From contig NZ_CP135990.1 of the NCBI RefSeq assembly GCF_030315915.2, positions 2,170,001 to 2,234,000 of the forward strand: a DNA stretch of 64,000 nt, written 5' to 3'. Shown in pieces: positions 47,447-57,858 of this stretch. A model generated the notes under the pieces. It was not told the DNA's origin. It was given only the letters and a program-made list of their open reading frames with translations, and did not search any database. The stretch comes from Providencia zhijiangensis. Lineage in GTDB: Bacteria; Pseudomonadota; Gammaproteobacteria; Enterobacterales; Enterobacteriaceae. The position numbers and the translations under genes are program-made. The number at the start of each line of letters is the position of its first letter. The first letter of the stretch is position 1.

Positions 47447-48448
47447 CTATTTATTACCGCGGCGTTGCAACTGGTCACGCAGATTCGGCGGTGTACCACG
47501 GATAGTCAATGTGTCTGTCACGGGATCCCAAAAAATACGCTCTCCCATTAACATCGCATCAAAGCTAATTGTGATCCCCCCACCACTGCCTGAAAATTTC
47601 GTCAACTGCTTTAAAGTACCGCGATCAGCAGGAAAACTCTCTTCCAATTGATAATCATTTTGGCGAGTGAAATCTTCAAAGCTTTGCTCTTCCACCATCG
47701 GTAGCTCTTTTGAGAGTTCCTTCAACTCAATCTCTTCGCCTGATTGCAATTGCTCACTGCAATAGCTATGAACTTGTTGGCGATAAGCTTGGCGAGTATT
47801 TTTATCCATCTGCGCATTATCACAAAAATCATCCAATGCTTGGACTAACCCTTTATTCTGTACCTTCGCATTCAAACCTTCAGATGCAGCCAAGAAATCC
47901 ATAAAGAAATCAGAAACTTTACGCCCTACTCGCCCTTTAAGGAAAGTCAGATAACGCTTCGACTCTGGATTGGTTTCCCATTCAGTCAAATCAATACGTG
48001 CCACAATATCCGCATGAGGAATATCTAAGTAATGAGTCGTACCTAAATCGAGGGATTCGGTCACAAACATGCTATCGCAGCTATTAAGAACGGCAATCAG
48101 CAGGTATTCCACCGCTAAATAACGATATTGGCAGAAGAGAACGATGCCGCCTTCAGCAAACGGGTATTTTGCCAGCTCATCTTTTAAACGCACGGTCATT
48201 GCGCGGCTAAAGCCTAAAAACTCTTCTTCGCCCTTACGCAGTAACGTTAACGCTTCAGCCAGTTCACTCTCTTCGTTAAACTCACCGAATGCCTTACTTT
48301 TTGCACTGTATACACGATGTAATTCTGCCATCATGTCTTGCACAACATTGTCTGTCGTCAATAACGAATCACGCAACATGACTTCTAAAGTCTGTTCATC
48401 TCGTTTAATCAACTGGTGTAACGCTATCTGGGTAATTTCCAGACTCAT
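47447..48448 (-). CDS. yejK: Nucleoid-associated protein YejK (NdpA)
   Basis: 333-aa nucleoid-associated protein of the NdpA family. N-terminus [20 protein letters not shown], internal [20 protein letters not shown], and C-terminus [20 protein letters not shown] are conserved. Shine-Dalgarno AGGAGCC. Divergent from yejL, as in E. coli. Confidence 0.94.
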   Translation of the reverse strand: MSLEITQIALHQLIKRDEQTLEVMLRDSLLTTDNVVQDMMAELHRVYSAKSKAFGEFNEESELAEALTLLRKGEEEFLGFSRAMTVRLKDELAKYPFAEGGIVLFCQYRYLAVEYLLIAVLNSCDSMFVTESLDLGTTHYLDIPHADIVARIDLTEWETNPESKRYLTFLKGRVGRKVSDFFMDFLAASEGLNAKVQNKGLVQALDDFCDNAQMDKNTRQAYRQQVHSYCSEQLQSGEEIELKELSKELPMVEEQSFEDFTRQNDYQLEESFPADRGTLKQLTKFSGSGGGITISFDAMLMGERIFWDPVTDTLTIRGTPPNLRDQLQRRGNK

Positions 48449-48686
48449 TGTTGGCTCCTTTCGCTAGCAGAAATAATGTCGCGTATTCAAACACTGTTAG
48501 TATTTGTCTGCAACTGAAACCGTTAACCGCCATTTTTTTATTACTTTTATGGCGAACTATTATCCACTTCGGTGATCTAAATAAACATTATTATCAATTA
48601 AACGAAAATTTGTTTAAAGAAAGAAGAAAAGTCACCCACAATGGGCTATCATATGGAGCTTTCATTAATTTAGGATGTCATAATTT

Positions 48687-48914
48687 ATGCCACAATCATC
48701 TCGCTATAGTGATGAAAAAGTTGAAGGTTTACTGTCTGACCTTGTTAGTGTGTTAGAAAAAAACCATACTCCCGTTGATCTATCATTAATGGTACTTGGT
48801 AACATGGTTACCAATCTGCTCAATACGTCTGTCGCCCCTGCTCAGCGTAAAATGATTGCAGAGTCCTTTGCCAATGCATTACTTTCTTCTGTACAAGAAG
48901 ATAAATCACACTAA
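48687..48914 (+). CDS. yejL: DUF1414 protein YejL
   Basis: 75-aa protein of unknown function: [20 protein letters not shown] and [23 protein letters not shown]. Mostly helical. It lies 21 bp upstream of lapC and is likely co-transcribed with it, as in E. coli. Confidence 0.93.
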   Translation: MPQSSRYSDEKVEGLLSDLVSVLEKNHTPVDLSLMVLGNMVTNLLNTSVAPAQRKMIAESFANALLSSVQEDKSH

Positions 48915-48935
48915 TTTGGTTGATAAATAAACAGC

Positions 48936-50651
48936 ATGGTCACCCATCAGCGCTACCGTGATAAAGTCTCCAACATGATTGGTTGGGGGCACTGGTTTGC
49001 ACTTTTTAATATACTACTTTGCCTTTTGCTAAGTAGCAGCTATCTGTTTATTTTTGACTGGCCAGATACCTTCGCTGGTCGCGCTTATGCCTTCGTCAGT
49101 TGGTTGGGTCATTTCAGTTTCGTGGTGTTCGCCACTTACTTGCTAATCATCTTTCCACTGACCTTTATCGTTATGTCCCAACGATTGTTGAGGGTTATCT
49201 GTGTGGCGCTAGCCACTGCGGGACTCACCTTATTACTCTTTGATATTCGCGTTTTTAGCCAATTTGGCCTCCATCTTACACCGCAGGTTTGGGATTTAGT
49301 GATTAACCCCGCCAAAGGTGAAATGGCACGCGAATGGCAACTGATGTTCATCAGTATCCCCATTATCTTTCTGGTTGAGATGCTATTTGCGACCTGGAGC
49401 TGGCAAAAACTACGCAGCTTAAGCCGACAAACATTTGGGCGCCCACTGGCAGGTCTATTCATCGCAACATTTGTGATGTCACATTTAATGTATGCGTGGG
49501 CGGATGCCAATTTTTATCGCCCGATCACGATGCAACGCTATAACTACCCGCTGTCTCAACCAATGACAGCGCGCAAACTTCTTGATAAATATGGGCTACT
49601 TGACCTAACTGCACATCAAAATCGTGTCTTCCAGCAAGGTAGCCCAACTGCACTAAAACTTCAGTACCCATTGAAGCCACTTAGCTACCAAGACCAAGGT
49701 ACGGGTTACAATTTACTTTTATTGGTTGTCGATGATTTAGGTAATGTTTCTCAGCAAAACCAAATGAACTCACTGAAAGAGTTCAAAAATATCAGCTCCC
49801 AATTTACCAATCACTATACTTCTGGGTTACGCAATGATACCGCCCTATTTGGGCTGTTCTACGGTATTTCATCAAGTTATATTGATAATATTCTCAATGG
49901 TCGCCACCCTTCTGTCTTGGTTGAAGCTTTACAACATCAAGGCTATCAGTTTGGTTTATTCTCCACTGATGGGTTTAGCTCACCATTATTCCGACAAGCG
50001 ATTTTATCTGACTACTCTTTGCCGACAAAAGCATCGGACAGTGACAAACAAACTATTGCACAGTGGAATTTATGGCTGGATAACGTGAAGCATGGCTCAC
50101 CTTGGTTCTCATTCTTAAACATCAAGGGAGCGCCGGGAAGTAATCAAACGGATAACCAAATCAGCCAAGTCATTGATACGCTGAAGAGCCAGAACAAGCT
50201 TAACAATACCATTGTGGTGATCACAGCAAACTACAACAGTAACGGTTCGCAAGAGACTGATTGGGTGAATAAGAAACACTTTAACCGTGACAGTATGCAA
50301 GTTCCGTTATTTATCTACTGGCCGAATACTCCAGCACAACAAATTGATAAGCTGACTAGCCATCAAGACGTAATGACCACCCTCATGCAGCGGGTGTTAC
50401 ATGTCAATAACCCGCCTGATGATTACAGCCAAGGTGAAGATCTCTTCAGTGCGCAGCGCACTTATCCGTGGGTGATCACCGGCGATAAAAGCGATGTCGT
50501 CATTACCACCAACAGCGCGACCATGTATATGGATCATAATGGCCAATTTAATATCTATGACCCACAAGGCAACGAGCAGACTGACGACAAACCAGACCTT
50601 GCTGAGCTACTGAAAATCTTCACTGAACTTAAACGTTTCAATGAAAATTAG
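48936..50651 (+). CDS. lapC: Inner-membrane regulator of LPS synthesis LapC (YejM/PbgA)
   Basis: Senses periplasmic-leaflet LPS and restrains LapB/FtsH degradation of LpxC. Five N-terminal membrane helices (to about residue 190), then a periplasmic sulfatase/phosphoethanolamine-transferase-like domain (LLLLVVDDLGNVS, SGLRNDTALFGLFYGISSSY). The linker between helix 5 and the domain is Arg/Tyr-rich (ANFYRPITMQRYNYPL), the LPS-binding segment in E. coli. 571 aa. Also known as yejM or pbgA. Confidence 0.93.
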   Translation: MVTHQRYRDKVSNMIGWGHWFALFNILLCLLLSSSYLFIFDWPDTFAGRAYAFVSWLGHFSFVVFATYLLIIFPLTFIVMSQRLLRVICVALATAGLTLLLFDIRVFSQFGLHLTPQVWDLVINPAKGEMAREWQLMFISIPIIFLVEMLFATWSWQKLRSLSRQTFGRPLAGLFIATFVMSHLMYAWADANFYRPITMQRYNYPLSQPMTARKLLDKYGLLDLTAHQNRVFQQGSPTALKLQYPLKPLSYQDQGTGYNLLLLVVDDLGNVSQQNQMNSLKEFKNISSQFTNHYTSGLRNDTALFGLFYGISSSYIDNILNGRHPSVLVEALQHQGYQFGLFSTDGFSSPLFRQAILSDYSLPTKASDSDKQTIAQWNLWLDNVKHGSPWFSFLNIKGAPGSNQTDNQISQVIDTLKSQNKLNNTIVVITANYNSNGSQETDWVNKKHFNRDSMQVPLFIYWPNTPAQQIDKLTSHQDVMTTLMQRVLHVNNPPDDYSQGEDLFSAQRTYPWVITGDKSDVVITTNSATMYMDHNGQFNIYDPQGNEQTDDKPDLAELLKIFTELKRFNEN

Positions 50652-50685
50652 CGCTTAAATTTCAATCAGTCATCTGGGTTTGCTC

Positions 50686-50713
50686 TTGATTTTGCCCATG
50701 TTTTGAGTAGTAT
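50686..50713 (+). promoter_or_regulatory. Candidate tRNA-Pro promoter
   Basis: TTGATT (50686-50691), 16-bp spacer, TAGTAT (50708-50713), about 45 bp before the tRNA. Confidence 0.4.
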
Positions 50714-50758
50714 ATTTTTTGCCTAAAGCCCTTGTTGTAAAGGCATGTATTCATTAAT

Positions 50759-50835
50759 CGGCACGTAGCGCAGCTTGGTAGCGCACGGTCATGGGGTGTC
50801 CGGGGTCGGAGGTTCAAATCCTCTCGTGCCGACCA
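50759..50835 (+). tRNA. proL: tRNA-Pro (GGG)
   Basis: 77 nt from CGGCACG to CGTGCCGACCA with encoded CCA. Seven-bp acceptor stem, T arm GGTTCAAATCC, anticodon loop ATGGGGT with GGG at 50793-50795. Nearly identical to E. coli proL; the anticodon stem has paired changes (CGGTC...GTCCG). Same position after lapC as in E. coli. Confidence 0.97.
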
Positions 50836-50846
50836 AATTCCCACTC

Positions 50847-50873
50847 AAGCCAGCCTTTTCGGTTGGCTTTTTG
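50847..50873 (+). terminator. tRNA-Pro terminator
   Basis: AAGCCAGCC-ttttc-GGTTGGCTT followed by TTTTG. Confidence 0.85.
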
Positions 50874-50975
50874 TTATTCAATACTTCCCTTTCTTTGACC
50901 ATTATCTGATAGCCAAATTGCATCGCTATCGGAATAATAGACACTATTCTTTTAACCTTTTATTAAGGACACAGT

Positions 50976-51518
50976 ATGTCGCTATCCGTCACCGTTACAT
51001 TATCACGCCAAGAATTTATCGCCTTTAGCCGATACTGCCATAAAAATAACTACTTTTTACCCAAAAACCGCAGCTTGCTCACTTATACTCTGCTCTATTT
51101 GGCTTTCTTTGCCATCATGGGAGGGGTATTCACCTTACTCCAGCATTTTGATATCGAGCTTAATATGGGGCAATTTGTTGTCGCTGTTCTGATGGCGATA
51201 TTACTTTATGCCATCTTTGCAATACGTTTGTTTAAAACATTGAACAAAGCGATTCCTGATGCAGATAGCTCGACTTTCTGCACAAAAACATTCACGGCAG
51301 ATGAGAATGGATTACACATTGAGAGTGCTTATGGTTTATGGCATTACAATTGGAATTCAATGCGTTTTATAAAACAAAATGGAGATACACATTATCTATT
51401 TATTGATAGAACTAGCGCCTTTATTTTCCCAAAACGAGCGTTTGATTCACACGAAAATTATCTAAAGTTTGTGCAATACCTCACTGAACAAAATTATTCT
51501 TCAAATAATCCGGAATAA
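50976..51518 (+). CDS. YcxB-like membrane protein
   Basis: 180 aa with two adjacent membrane helices (about residues 35-55 and 65-85, YTLLYLAFFAIMGGVF and VVAVLMAILLYAIFAIRLF). A C-terminal beta domain follows (HIESAYGLWHYNWNSMRFIKQ ... YLFIDRTSAFIFPKRAF), the YcxB-like pattern. Function unknown. Shine-Dalgarno AAGGA. It lies between proL and the T6SS cluster. Confidence 0.72.
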   Translation: MSLSVTVTLSRQEFIAFSRYCHKNNYFLPKNRSLLTYTLLYLAFFAIMGGVFTLLQHFDIELNMGQFVVAVLMAILLYAIFAIRLFKTLNKAIPDADSSTFCTKTFTADENGLHIESAYGLWHYNWNSMRFIKQNGDTHYLFIDRTSAFIFPKRAFDSHENYLKFVQYLTEQNYSSNNPE

Positions 51519-52040
51519 ATCTTAGTAAACCAAATTAATTTAGCATAATCATCCATTATACTTTATTTTAAATTTTGCGAGTAATTTATATTCGCTACAC
51601 ATTTTTTTACACTTTATTTTTAGCTTTAATTAACGATTTATATTAAAAACTAGAAATAACTCCACGAATAGTAGTTCGCCTATATTATCGTCCGATATCA
51701 CTCTCTTTATGTGTAGAATTATTTATATATTCTAAATTCCTTAAGAATAATCTCTATTTTCACTATCAAAATTTCCTGCAAAAAATCCACTCACTTTCAT
51801 TATGAATACACATTAGCTTTGATTTTAAATAATTTTTAATTAATTAAATAGCTGCTAATACGTAAAAATACGTTACGTCACACTCAAACATAAAATCATA
51901 TCCATTAGAAACCTTGATCTATCAGCCTTAAAATTATATAAAATAGCAAACTGATTTAAGCCAAATTAAAGTTGAAGAATATATTTCATTTACCAATAAT
52001 TCATATTTAAAGCGAGTAATACCACTAAAGGACTCCTAAA
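51519..52040. other. AT-rich region upstream of T6SS cluster
   Basis: About 520 bp without genes, strongly AT-rich. It must hold the tssB promoter. No clear sigma54 -24/-12 motif was seen; AT-richness suggests H-NS-type silencing, which is inference. Confidence 0.5.
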
Positions 52041-52538
52041 ATGTCAGATAGCTTCCAAAATGAAGTACCGAAGGCTCGGGTTAATATCAAATTAGACTTG
52101 CACACGGGTGGTGCGCAGAAAAAAGTGGAATTACCACTTAAATTATTAGCTGTTGGTGATTACAGCAATGGACAAGATAATCGAGCATTATCTGAGCGCG
52201 AAAAAGTTAATATCAATAAAAATAACTTTAATAGTGTGCTCACTGAATTTGCACCGGCCATTAATCTCACAGTGAAAAACACCCTTGCCGGTGATGGAAG
52301 TGAAGAAAGCATCAACCTCTCTTTCAAAAACATGAAAGATTTTGAGCCTGAGCAAGTTGCCCGTCAAATTCCTCAACTACGCGCAATGTTAGCTATGCGC
52401 AATTTGCTGCGTGACCTGAAATCTAATCTCCTCGATAACGCAACGTTCCGCCGTGAACTGGAAAACATCCTTAAAGATCCAGAGCTCAGTGATGAACTTC
52501 GTGAAGAGCTAGCACAGCTAGCACCGAAGAAAGATTAA
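52041..52538 (+). CDS. tssB: T6SS contractile sheath small subunit TssB
   Basis: VipA-type subunit that forms the contractile sheath with TssC. 165 aa: KARVNIKLDLHTGGAQKKVELPLK, a conserved N-terminal block, LAVGDYSNG, and C-terminal MLAMRNLLRDLKSNLLDN. Shine-Dalgarno AAAGGA. First gene of the visible T6SS run. Confidence 0.96.
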   Translation: MSDSFQNEVPKARVNIKLDLHTGGAQKKVELPLKLLAVGDYSNGQDNRALSEREKVNINKNNFNSVLTEFAPAINLTVKNTLAGDGSEESINLSFKNMKDFEPEQVARQIPQLRAMLAMRNLLRDLKSNLLDNATFRRELENILKDPELSDELREELAQLAPKKD

Positions 52539-52563
52539 TTTGGATTATTAAAGGATTATGCTG

Positions 52564-54102
52564 ATGTCTGTAAAAACTGAATCAACTCAAGGCGCAACAA
52601 CTGTGCTGGATGACACCTCAAATCAAGGTGTTTATGCTTCTTTGTTCGAAAAAATCAATTTAACGCCAGTCGCATCAATCAGTGATATTAACGCATTCCA
52701 AGACAATGCAGCCTTGGCAGATGCAACGGCTGACGAACGCGTCACTGTCGCCGTTCAGGTCTTCCTCGATCGTTTAAAATCATCAGGTCAAAAAGTCGAG
52801 CGTTTAGATAGAAACCTGCTCGACCATCATATTGCTGAACTTGATAAGCAAATCAGCCAACAATTGGATGAAGTCATGCACCACCAAGACTTCCAAAAAG
52901 TTGAATCCACTTGGCGTGGCTTGAAATTCCTGGTTGACCGCACTGATTTTCGTCAAAACGTCAAAATTGAACTGCTAGATATTGCGAAAGACGATTTACG
53001 CCAAGATTTCGAAGATAGCCCAGAAGTCATTCAAAGCGGCCTTTATCACCATACTTACATTGCGGAATATGACACCCCAGGTGGCGAACCTATCGCAGCA
53101 ATGATTTCTAACTATGAGTTTGACCGTAGCCCGCAAGATATCGCCTTACTGCGTAGCATCTCCAAAGTCTCAGCATCCGCACATATGCCATTTATCGGCT
53201 CTGTAGGACCAAAATTCTTCGGTAAAGAGACGATGGAAGAAGTGGCGGCAATCAAAGATATTGGCAACTATTTTGACCGCGCTGAGTACATCAAATGGAA
53301 ATCATTCCGTGACTCTGATGATGCTCGATATATCGGCTTAACTATGCCTCGTGTGCTTGGTCGTCTGCCATATGGCCCAGATACTGTACCGGTTCGTAGC
53401 TTCAACTACGTTGAAGAAGTTAAAGGCCCAGACCACGAGAAATACCTGTGGACCAACGCCACCTTTGCTTTTGCTGCCAACATGGTTAAAAGTTTTATCA
53501 ACAATGGTTGGTGTGTCCAAATTCGTGGACCTCAAGCCGGTGGTGCTGTTAAAGATCTCCCAATCCACCTGTTTGATTTAGGAACGGGCAGTCAGGTCAA
53601 AATTCCATCCGAAGTGATGATCCCAGAGACCCGTGAATTTGAATTCGCCAATCTTGGATTTATCCCGCTGTCTTACTACAAAAACCGTGATTACTCCTGT
53701 TTCTTCTCTGCTAACTCGGCGCAGAAGCCCGCGTTATACGATACGGCTGATGCCACCGCAAACAGCCGTATCAACGCTCGTTTGCCATACATTTTCTTAC
53801 TGTCCCGTATCGCCCATTACTTGAAGCTGATTCAACGCGAAAACATTGGTACCACCAAAGACAGACGCTTACTTGAATTAGAACTCAACAACTGGGTTCG
53901 TGGCTTAGTGACTGAAATGACCGATCCTGGTGATGATTTACAAGCTTCTCACCCGCTGCGTGATGCAAAAGTGGTTGTTGAAGATATCGAAGATAACCCG
54001 GGCTTCTTCCGTGTGAAACTGTACGCAGTTCCACACTTCCAAGTCGAAGGTATGGATGTTGATTTATCGCTAGTTTCACAAATGCCTAAAGCAAAAGCCT
54101 AA
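52564..54102 (+). CDS. tssC: T6SS contractile sheath large subunit TssC
   Basis: VipB-type large sheath subunit. Conserved stretches VESTWRGLKFLVDRTDF, YEFDRSPQDIALLRSISKVSASAH, FIGSVGPKFFG, RVLGRLPYG, LSRIAHYLKLIQRENIG and DVDLSLVSQMPKAKA. The second ATG (52564) is preferred because AAGG lies 9 bases before it; an ATG at 52558 would add two residues. 512 aa. Confidence 0.96.
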   Translation: MSVKTESTQGATTVLDDTSNQGVYASLFEKINLTPVASISDINAFQDNAALADATADERVTVAVQVFLDRLKSSGQKVERLDRNLLDHHIAELDKQISQQLDEVMHHQDFQKVESTWRGLKFLVDRTDFRQNVKIELLDIAKDDLRQDFEDSPEVIQSGLYHHTYIAEYDTPGGEPIAAMISNYEFDRSPQDIALLRSISKVSASAHMPFIGSVGPKFFGKETMEEVAAIKDIGNYFDRAEYIKWKSFRDSDDARYIGLTMPRVLGRLPYGPDTVPVRSFNYVEEVKGPDHEKYLWTNATFAFAANMVKSFINNGWCVQIRGPQAGGAVKDLPIHLFDLGTGSQVKIPSEVMIPETREFEFANLGFIPLSYYKNRDYSCFFSANSAQKPALYDTADATANSRINARLPYIFLLSRIAHYLKLIQRENIGTTKDRRLLELELNNWVRGLVTEMTDPGDDLQASHPLRDAKVVVEDIEDNPGFFRVKLYAVPHFQVEGMDVDLSLVSQMPKAKA

Positions 54103-54124
54103 CGGTTATTAAAGGTCATTCAGG

Positions 54125-55462
54125 ATGAAAATCTACCGTCCCCTATGGACAGACGGGGCCTTTTTGGCCCCTCAGCAATTTCAACAGCAAGCCCGTTGGG
54201 ACGGTCATGTTGCTGAAGTGGTCGCACAAATGGGTATCGCCTCCACGTGGGGCGTCATTAGTACCGAGTTTGATGTCAGTGCATTAACGCTCTCTCGCGT
54301 AAGCGCCCAAAAAATCGTGGTGCGCTTTCACGATGGCACACTGATTGACACAACCTTAGCTGATGCCCTTCCTCCGGTATTATCCCTCAATGATTATGCG
54401 GATCGCCAGTCATTGGATATCGTTCTGGCATTGCCTTTAATGCTAGCCAATGGCGGAAACTTAGTTCCTGAAACAGGAACCGATCGCCCACGTCGATTTA
54501 GCCAAGAATGGGTTAAAGTTCAAGACTTATTAGGGCATGAACAAACAGACATTGCCGTGTTACGTCACGTGGCAACACTGCGTTTTGCTCATGATGAGAA
54601 CGAGGCTTACATGACTTGCCCTGTTGCGCGCCTTATTCGCAACGCTCAAGGGATGTGGGAATTTGATAGCCACTTCATTCCACCCTTACTTTCCTGTCAA
54701 GGAAGTGCTGAATTACGAACACGGCTTTCTGAGTTTATGCACCGTTTAGTGGCTAAGCGCCGTCGTTTAATGGCGCTACGTCGCGAAAGTAATGAAAAAA
54801 TGGCCGACTTTGTGGTCGCTGATGTTTCACTATTTTGGTTACTGAATTCACTGAATAGTGCCGAGCCGGTCCTCAATGAACTCAGCACCGCATTACATCG
54901 TCATCCTGAATTACTCTATCGAGAGCTAGCTCGTTTAGCGGGCAGCTTATTAACTTTTTCTTTAGAAAGTAAGCTGGAAGATATCCCGCTATACAAACAT
55001 GAGCAGCCAGAACTCGTTTTCCCACCTCTTTTTGCCTTGTTAAATACACTGCTTGAAGCCAGTTTGCCTTCTCGTGTGATTAGCATTGAATTGGCGAAAG
55101 AAGGTCCATTCTGGAAAGGTCAACTCCATGACGGTCGATTACGTGAAGAAGCCGATTTTTACTTATCGGTTCGCTCATCATTGCCTGCTCACTTATTGAT
55201 CGCCCAATTTCCACTCCTTTGCAAAGCGGGCAGCAGTGATGATGTGGCGGACGTCGTTAATGTGGCACTCAATGGTATTCCATTGAAACCGCTCAGTCAT
55301 GTCCCAACGGCGGTTCCTCTTCGCTTAGAAAATCAATATTTTGCGCTAGATATTGAAACACCTGCGGGTCAAGCCATGCTCTCTTCTGGGCAATGTGCGT
55401 TCTATGTTCCGAGCACGTTAGGTGACATTCAATTAGAGCTGTTTGCGGTACTTCGCTCATGA
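54125..55462 (+). CDS. tssK: T6SS baseplate subunit TssK
   Basis: Connects the baseplate to the membrane complex. 445 aa. It starts MKIYRPLWTDGAFLAPQQFQ, the typical TssK opening, with VAKRRRLMALRRES and SLPAHLLIAQFPLLCKAGSSDDV later. Its stop overlaps the tssL start by 4 bases. Confidence 0.94.
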   Translation: MKIYRPLWTDGAFLAPQQFQQQARWDGHVAEVVAQMGIASTWGVISTEFDVSALTLSRVSAQKIVVRFHDGTLIDTTLADALPPVLSLNDYADRQSLDIVLALPLMLANGGNLVPETGTDRPRRFSQEWVKVQDLLGHEQTDIAVLRHVATLRFAHDENEAYMTCPVARLIRNAQGMWEFDSHFIPPLLSCQGSAELRTRLSEFMHRLVAKRRRLMALRRESNEKMADFVVADVSLFWLLNSLNSAEPVLNELSTALHRHPELLYRELARLAGSLLTFSLESKLEDIPLYKHEQPELVFPPLFALLNTLLEASLPSRVISIELAKEGPFWKGQLHDGRLREEADFYLSVRSSLPAHLLIAQFPLLCKAGSSDDVADVVNVALNGIPLKPLSHVPTAVPLRLENQYFALDIETPAGQAMLSSGQCAFYVPSTLGDIQLELFAVLRS

Positions 55463-56115
55463 ACAATACAACATCGCACCATACTATCGACATGATCTTC
55501 GCCCAAACTTGGCTGATGGTTTGTCAATTGCATCAAGGCACCGCCATCACTCAAGGGGATAATTTTTATCGTCGCGTTTGCCAACTCATTGATGACACTC
55601 GTCAAAAACTGCTCGAACATGGCTACCCTGAATCCGCCATTGAACATATGCAATACGCTCAATGTGCCCTGATTGATGAATCTGTGATGAATCGCCAACA
55701 CCAAGATGATGGCTACAACACATGGATCCAGTCTCCTTTGCAAGCGCGCTACTTCAATACATTAGAAGCGGGAGACAAACTTTGGGATCGCCTACGCAGC
55801 ATTTTGAATGAAACCGCCCCTAACCCTGACGTATTACTCTGTTTTCATCGCGTACTTACCCTCGGATTTGTCGGTAAGTTTCGCCAAAAAGAAGCGCCAG
55901 AACGTGAGCGCATCGTCGCTCAACTCAATGTTCAACTTCCAGACTATCTGATCGCGTCAGAATTACCTCTCGTCGTAAAACCTAAATTACGGTTTAGCCG
56001 TCGTAAACTTTACTGGTTTGGTTGGATAGGTGGCATCTTAATACTCGCCGCCATGTGGTGGGGGTTTAGTGCTTCGCTAGAACATTTACTACAACAGTGG
56101 ATGACACAAGGATAG
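55459..56115 (+). CDS. tssL: T6SS membrane complex subunit TssL (DotU-type)
   Basis: IcmH/DotU family inner-membrane protein, 218 aa. Cytoplasmic helical domain with the conserved YAQCALIDESVMN and a C-terminal membrane helix (FGWIGGILILAAMWWGFSA). No OmpA domain of its own; the next gene supplies one. ATGA coupling with tssK. Confidence 0.94.
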   Translation: MNNTTSHHTIDMIFAQTWLMVCQLHQGTAITQGDNFYRRVCQLIDDTRQKLLEHGYPESAIEHMQYAQCALIDESVMNRQHQDDGYNTWIQSPLQARYFNTLEAGDKLWDRLRSILNETAPNPDVLLCFHRVLTLGFVGKFRQKEAPERERIVAQLNVQLPDYLIASELPLVVKPKLRFSRRKLYWFGWIGGILILAAMWWGFSASLEHLLQQWMTQG

Positions 56116-56117
56116 GC

Positions 56118-57856
56118 ATGCAAAATCCAATCAAACAGTGTCTGACGCTTTTTGCTACGGGGCTTTTTTGTGGCTACTCTGGGGATTTTGGTCTCTAGGG
56201 CAAAGTGTCACCATTTTTGTTTCCGTCTTCGTCTTAGTACTGACGGGGGGAATGTTGTTTTGGCAATATAAACAACGACGCCAAGTGTTATCCACTGAAC
56301 ATGATTATACGGGTGCATTTCCTACTGATAATTATCAGGGGCCTGTCATTTTAGTCTGTGGTCAATCTCAAGCACTATTCCTGGATGACCAATTACACAG
56401 AGAAACAAATCAAGGTTGGTACATTCGTGTATCCGCGCCCACAGAGCTCGTTAAACTGATTGCCGCATTGGTGGAATATGCCCCTTCGCTATCGGGTCAC
56501 TTATCCTTACTTTACGTTGTATTACCCGAGCAACTGACCCAACAAGAAACCCTGACACAAGCGCTACTCAATTGGCGTCGAGCGATTGGAGAAGGCCGTC
56601 AAAAAATCGGTGCTAAATTGCCATTTTGGGTAACGGTATACCTTTCTAAACCTCATCACGCTGAAACCGCTATACATGTTGATGATGAACATACCCCTTG
56701 GATGACGTTACTCAGCCACCAAACTGAATTTCAAGTAGAGCAAGAAGGCGCGATGTCGGTCCCTTACTCCGTGTGGCTACCTACGCATTTCGGACAGTCA
56801 GAACAAAGCCTGCAATTTTCGCTGTGGCTAGACACCTTACAAAGTTGGCTAAACCAGGTTTTAGTGCCTCAATTCACCCTGCCTCAAGCTGGAGCACCGA
56901 AGCAAATCCCTTCAGCATGGGCCATTCAGTGGATAGATATCACTAGTCAGCCGAACAATTTATGGCAGCAATTCATCCAAGAAAAAACCACATTGCCATT
57001 ACGCTCCTCAGTACAAACAACGGATTTACTCCCTTTGCCGGATGTCATGCTACGCCGATTACATCATGATATTAGCTTAAGCCGAACGGAAAAAAGCCTC
57101 GGTGCAATTGGCGCTATTTTTGGGATTTTCTTAGTGGGTGCTTTAGTCGGCAGCTACCACCACAACCAACAACTCATTCGCCATATTGGTGAAGATATTG
57201 CTCGTTTCTCTCAGCTTTCAGATGTTCCACTCGCACCAAAATTGACCGCTTATCAGCAGCTCCAAGGTGATGCCGCTGAGCTTGCACGCTGGGAGCGTGA
57301 AGGGATCCCAAGCGCTTACTCTTTAGCGTTATATCAAGGTAATCGAATATTGCCTTACTTACATACTCTGCTAGGAAGTTGGGCGCCTTCTCAACCTGAA
57401 ATCGCCCCTGAAGCGCCGACTGCACCACCTCAAATTGTCACTTTGGATAGCTTGTCTTTATTCGATGTTGGGCAATACACACTCAAAACAGGCGCGACCA
57501 AAGTATTAGTTGATGCGTTACTCAATATCAAAGCCAAACCCGGCTGGTTAATTATGGTTTCTGGCTATACCGATAACACCGGGAATCCAGAACAAAATCA
57601 AAAACTGTCGTTAAAACGCGCAGAGTCTGTCCGTGATTGGATGATTCAAACCAGCGATATCTCGCCAACCTGCTTTGCTGTGCAGGGATACGGGCAAAAT
57701 AACCCCGTTGCCGACAACAACACCACTGACGGACGAGCTCGCAATCGCCGCGTAGAAATTCGCCTGATACCTCAAGCTGAAGCTTGTCAGATATTAGGCG
57801 TCAACACCGTACCATCGATGGATGGTGGTACACATTCCACACGAAAGGAGAAGTAG
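56118..57856 (+). CDS. T6SS-associated OmpA-family protein, -1 frame shift at T6
   Basis: The frame with good signals starts at ATG 56118 (AAGGATAGGC before it), reads MQNPIKQCLTLFATGLF, then hits a stop. One base back, from the T6 run at 56164-56169, the sequence continues LWLLWGFWSLGQSVTIFVSV and stays open for about 560 residues. The long frame alone would have to start at a GTG (56138) with no ribosome binding site. Two N-terminal helices, a central helix (AIGAIFGIFLVGALVGSY), and a C-terminal OmpA-like peptidoglycan-binding domain (SLFDVGQYTLKTGATKVLVD, GYTDNTGN, GYGQNNPVADN, RNRRVEIRL). It probably anchors the DotU-type TssL complex to the cell wall (TagL-like). Confidence 0.82.
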
Positions 57857-57858
57857 TT

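Noticed and set aside
50759..52040. Integration site of a mobile island at tRNA-Pro
   Set aside because: No integrase gene and no repeated tRNA 3' end within the window; the tRNA has the same neighbour (lapC) as in E. coli.
51519..52040. Sigma54 promoter for the T6SS operon
   Set aside because: No convincing TGGCA-N7-TTGC pair was seen in the AT-rich upstream region.
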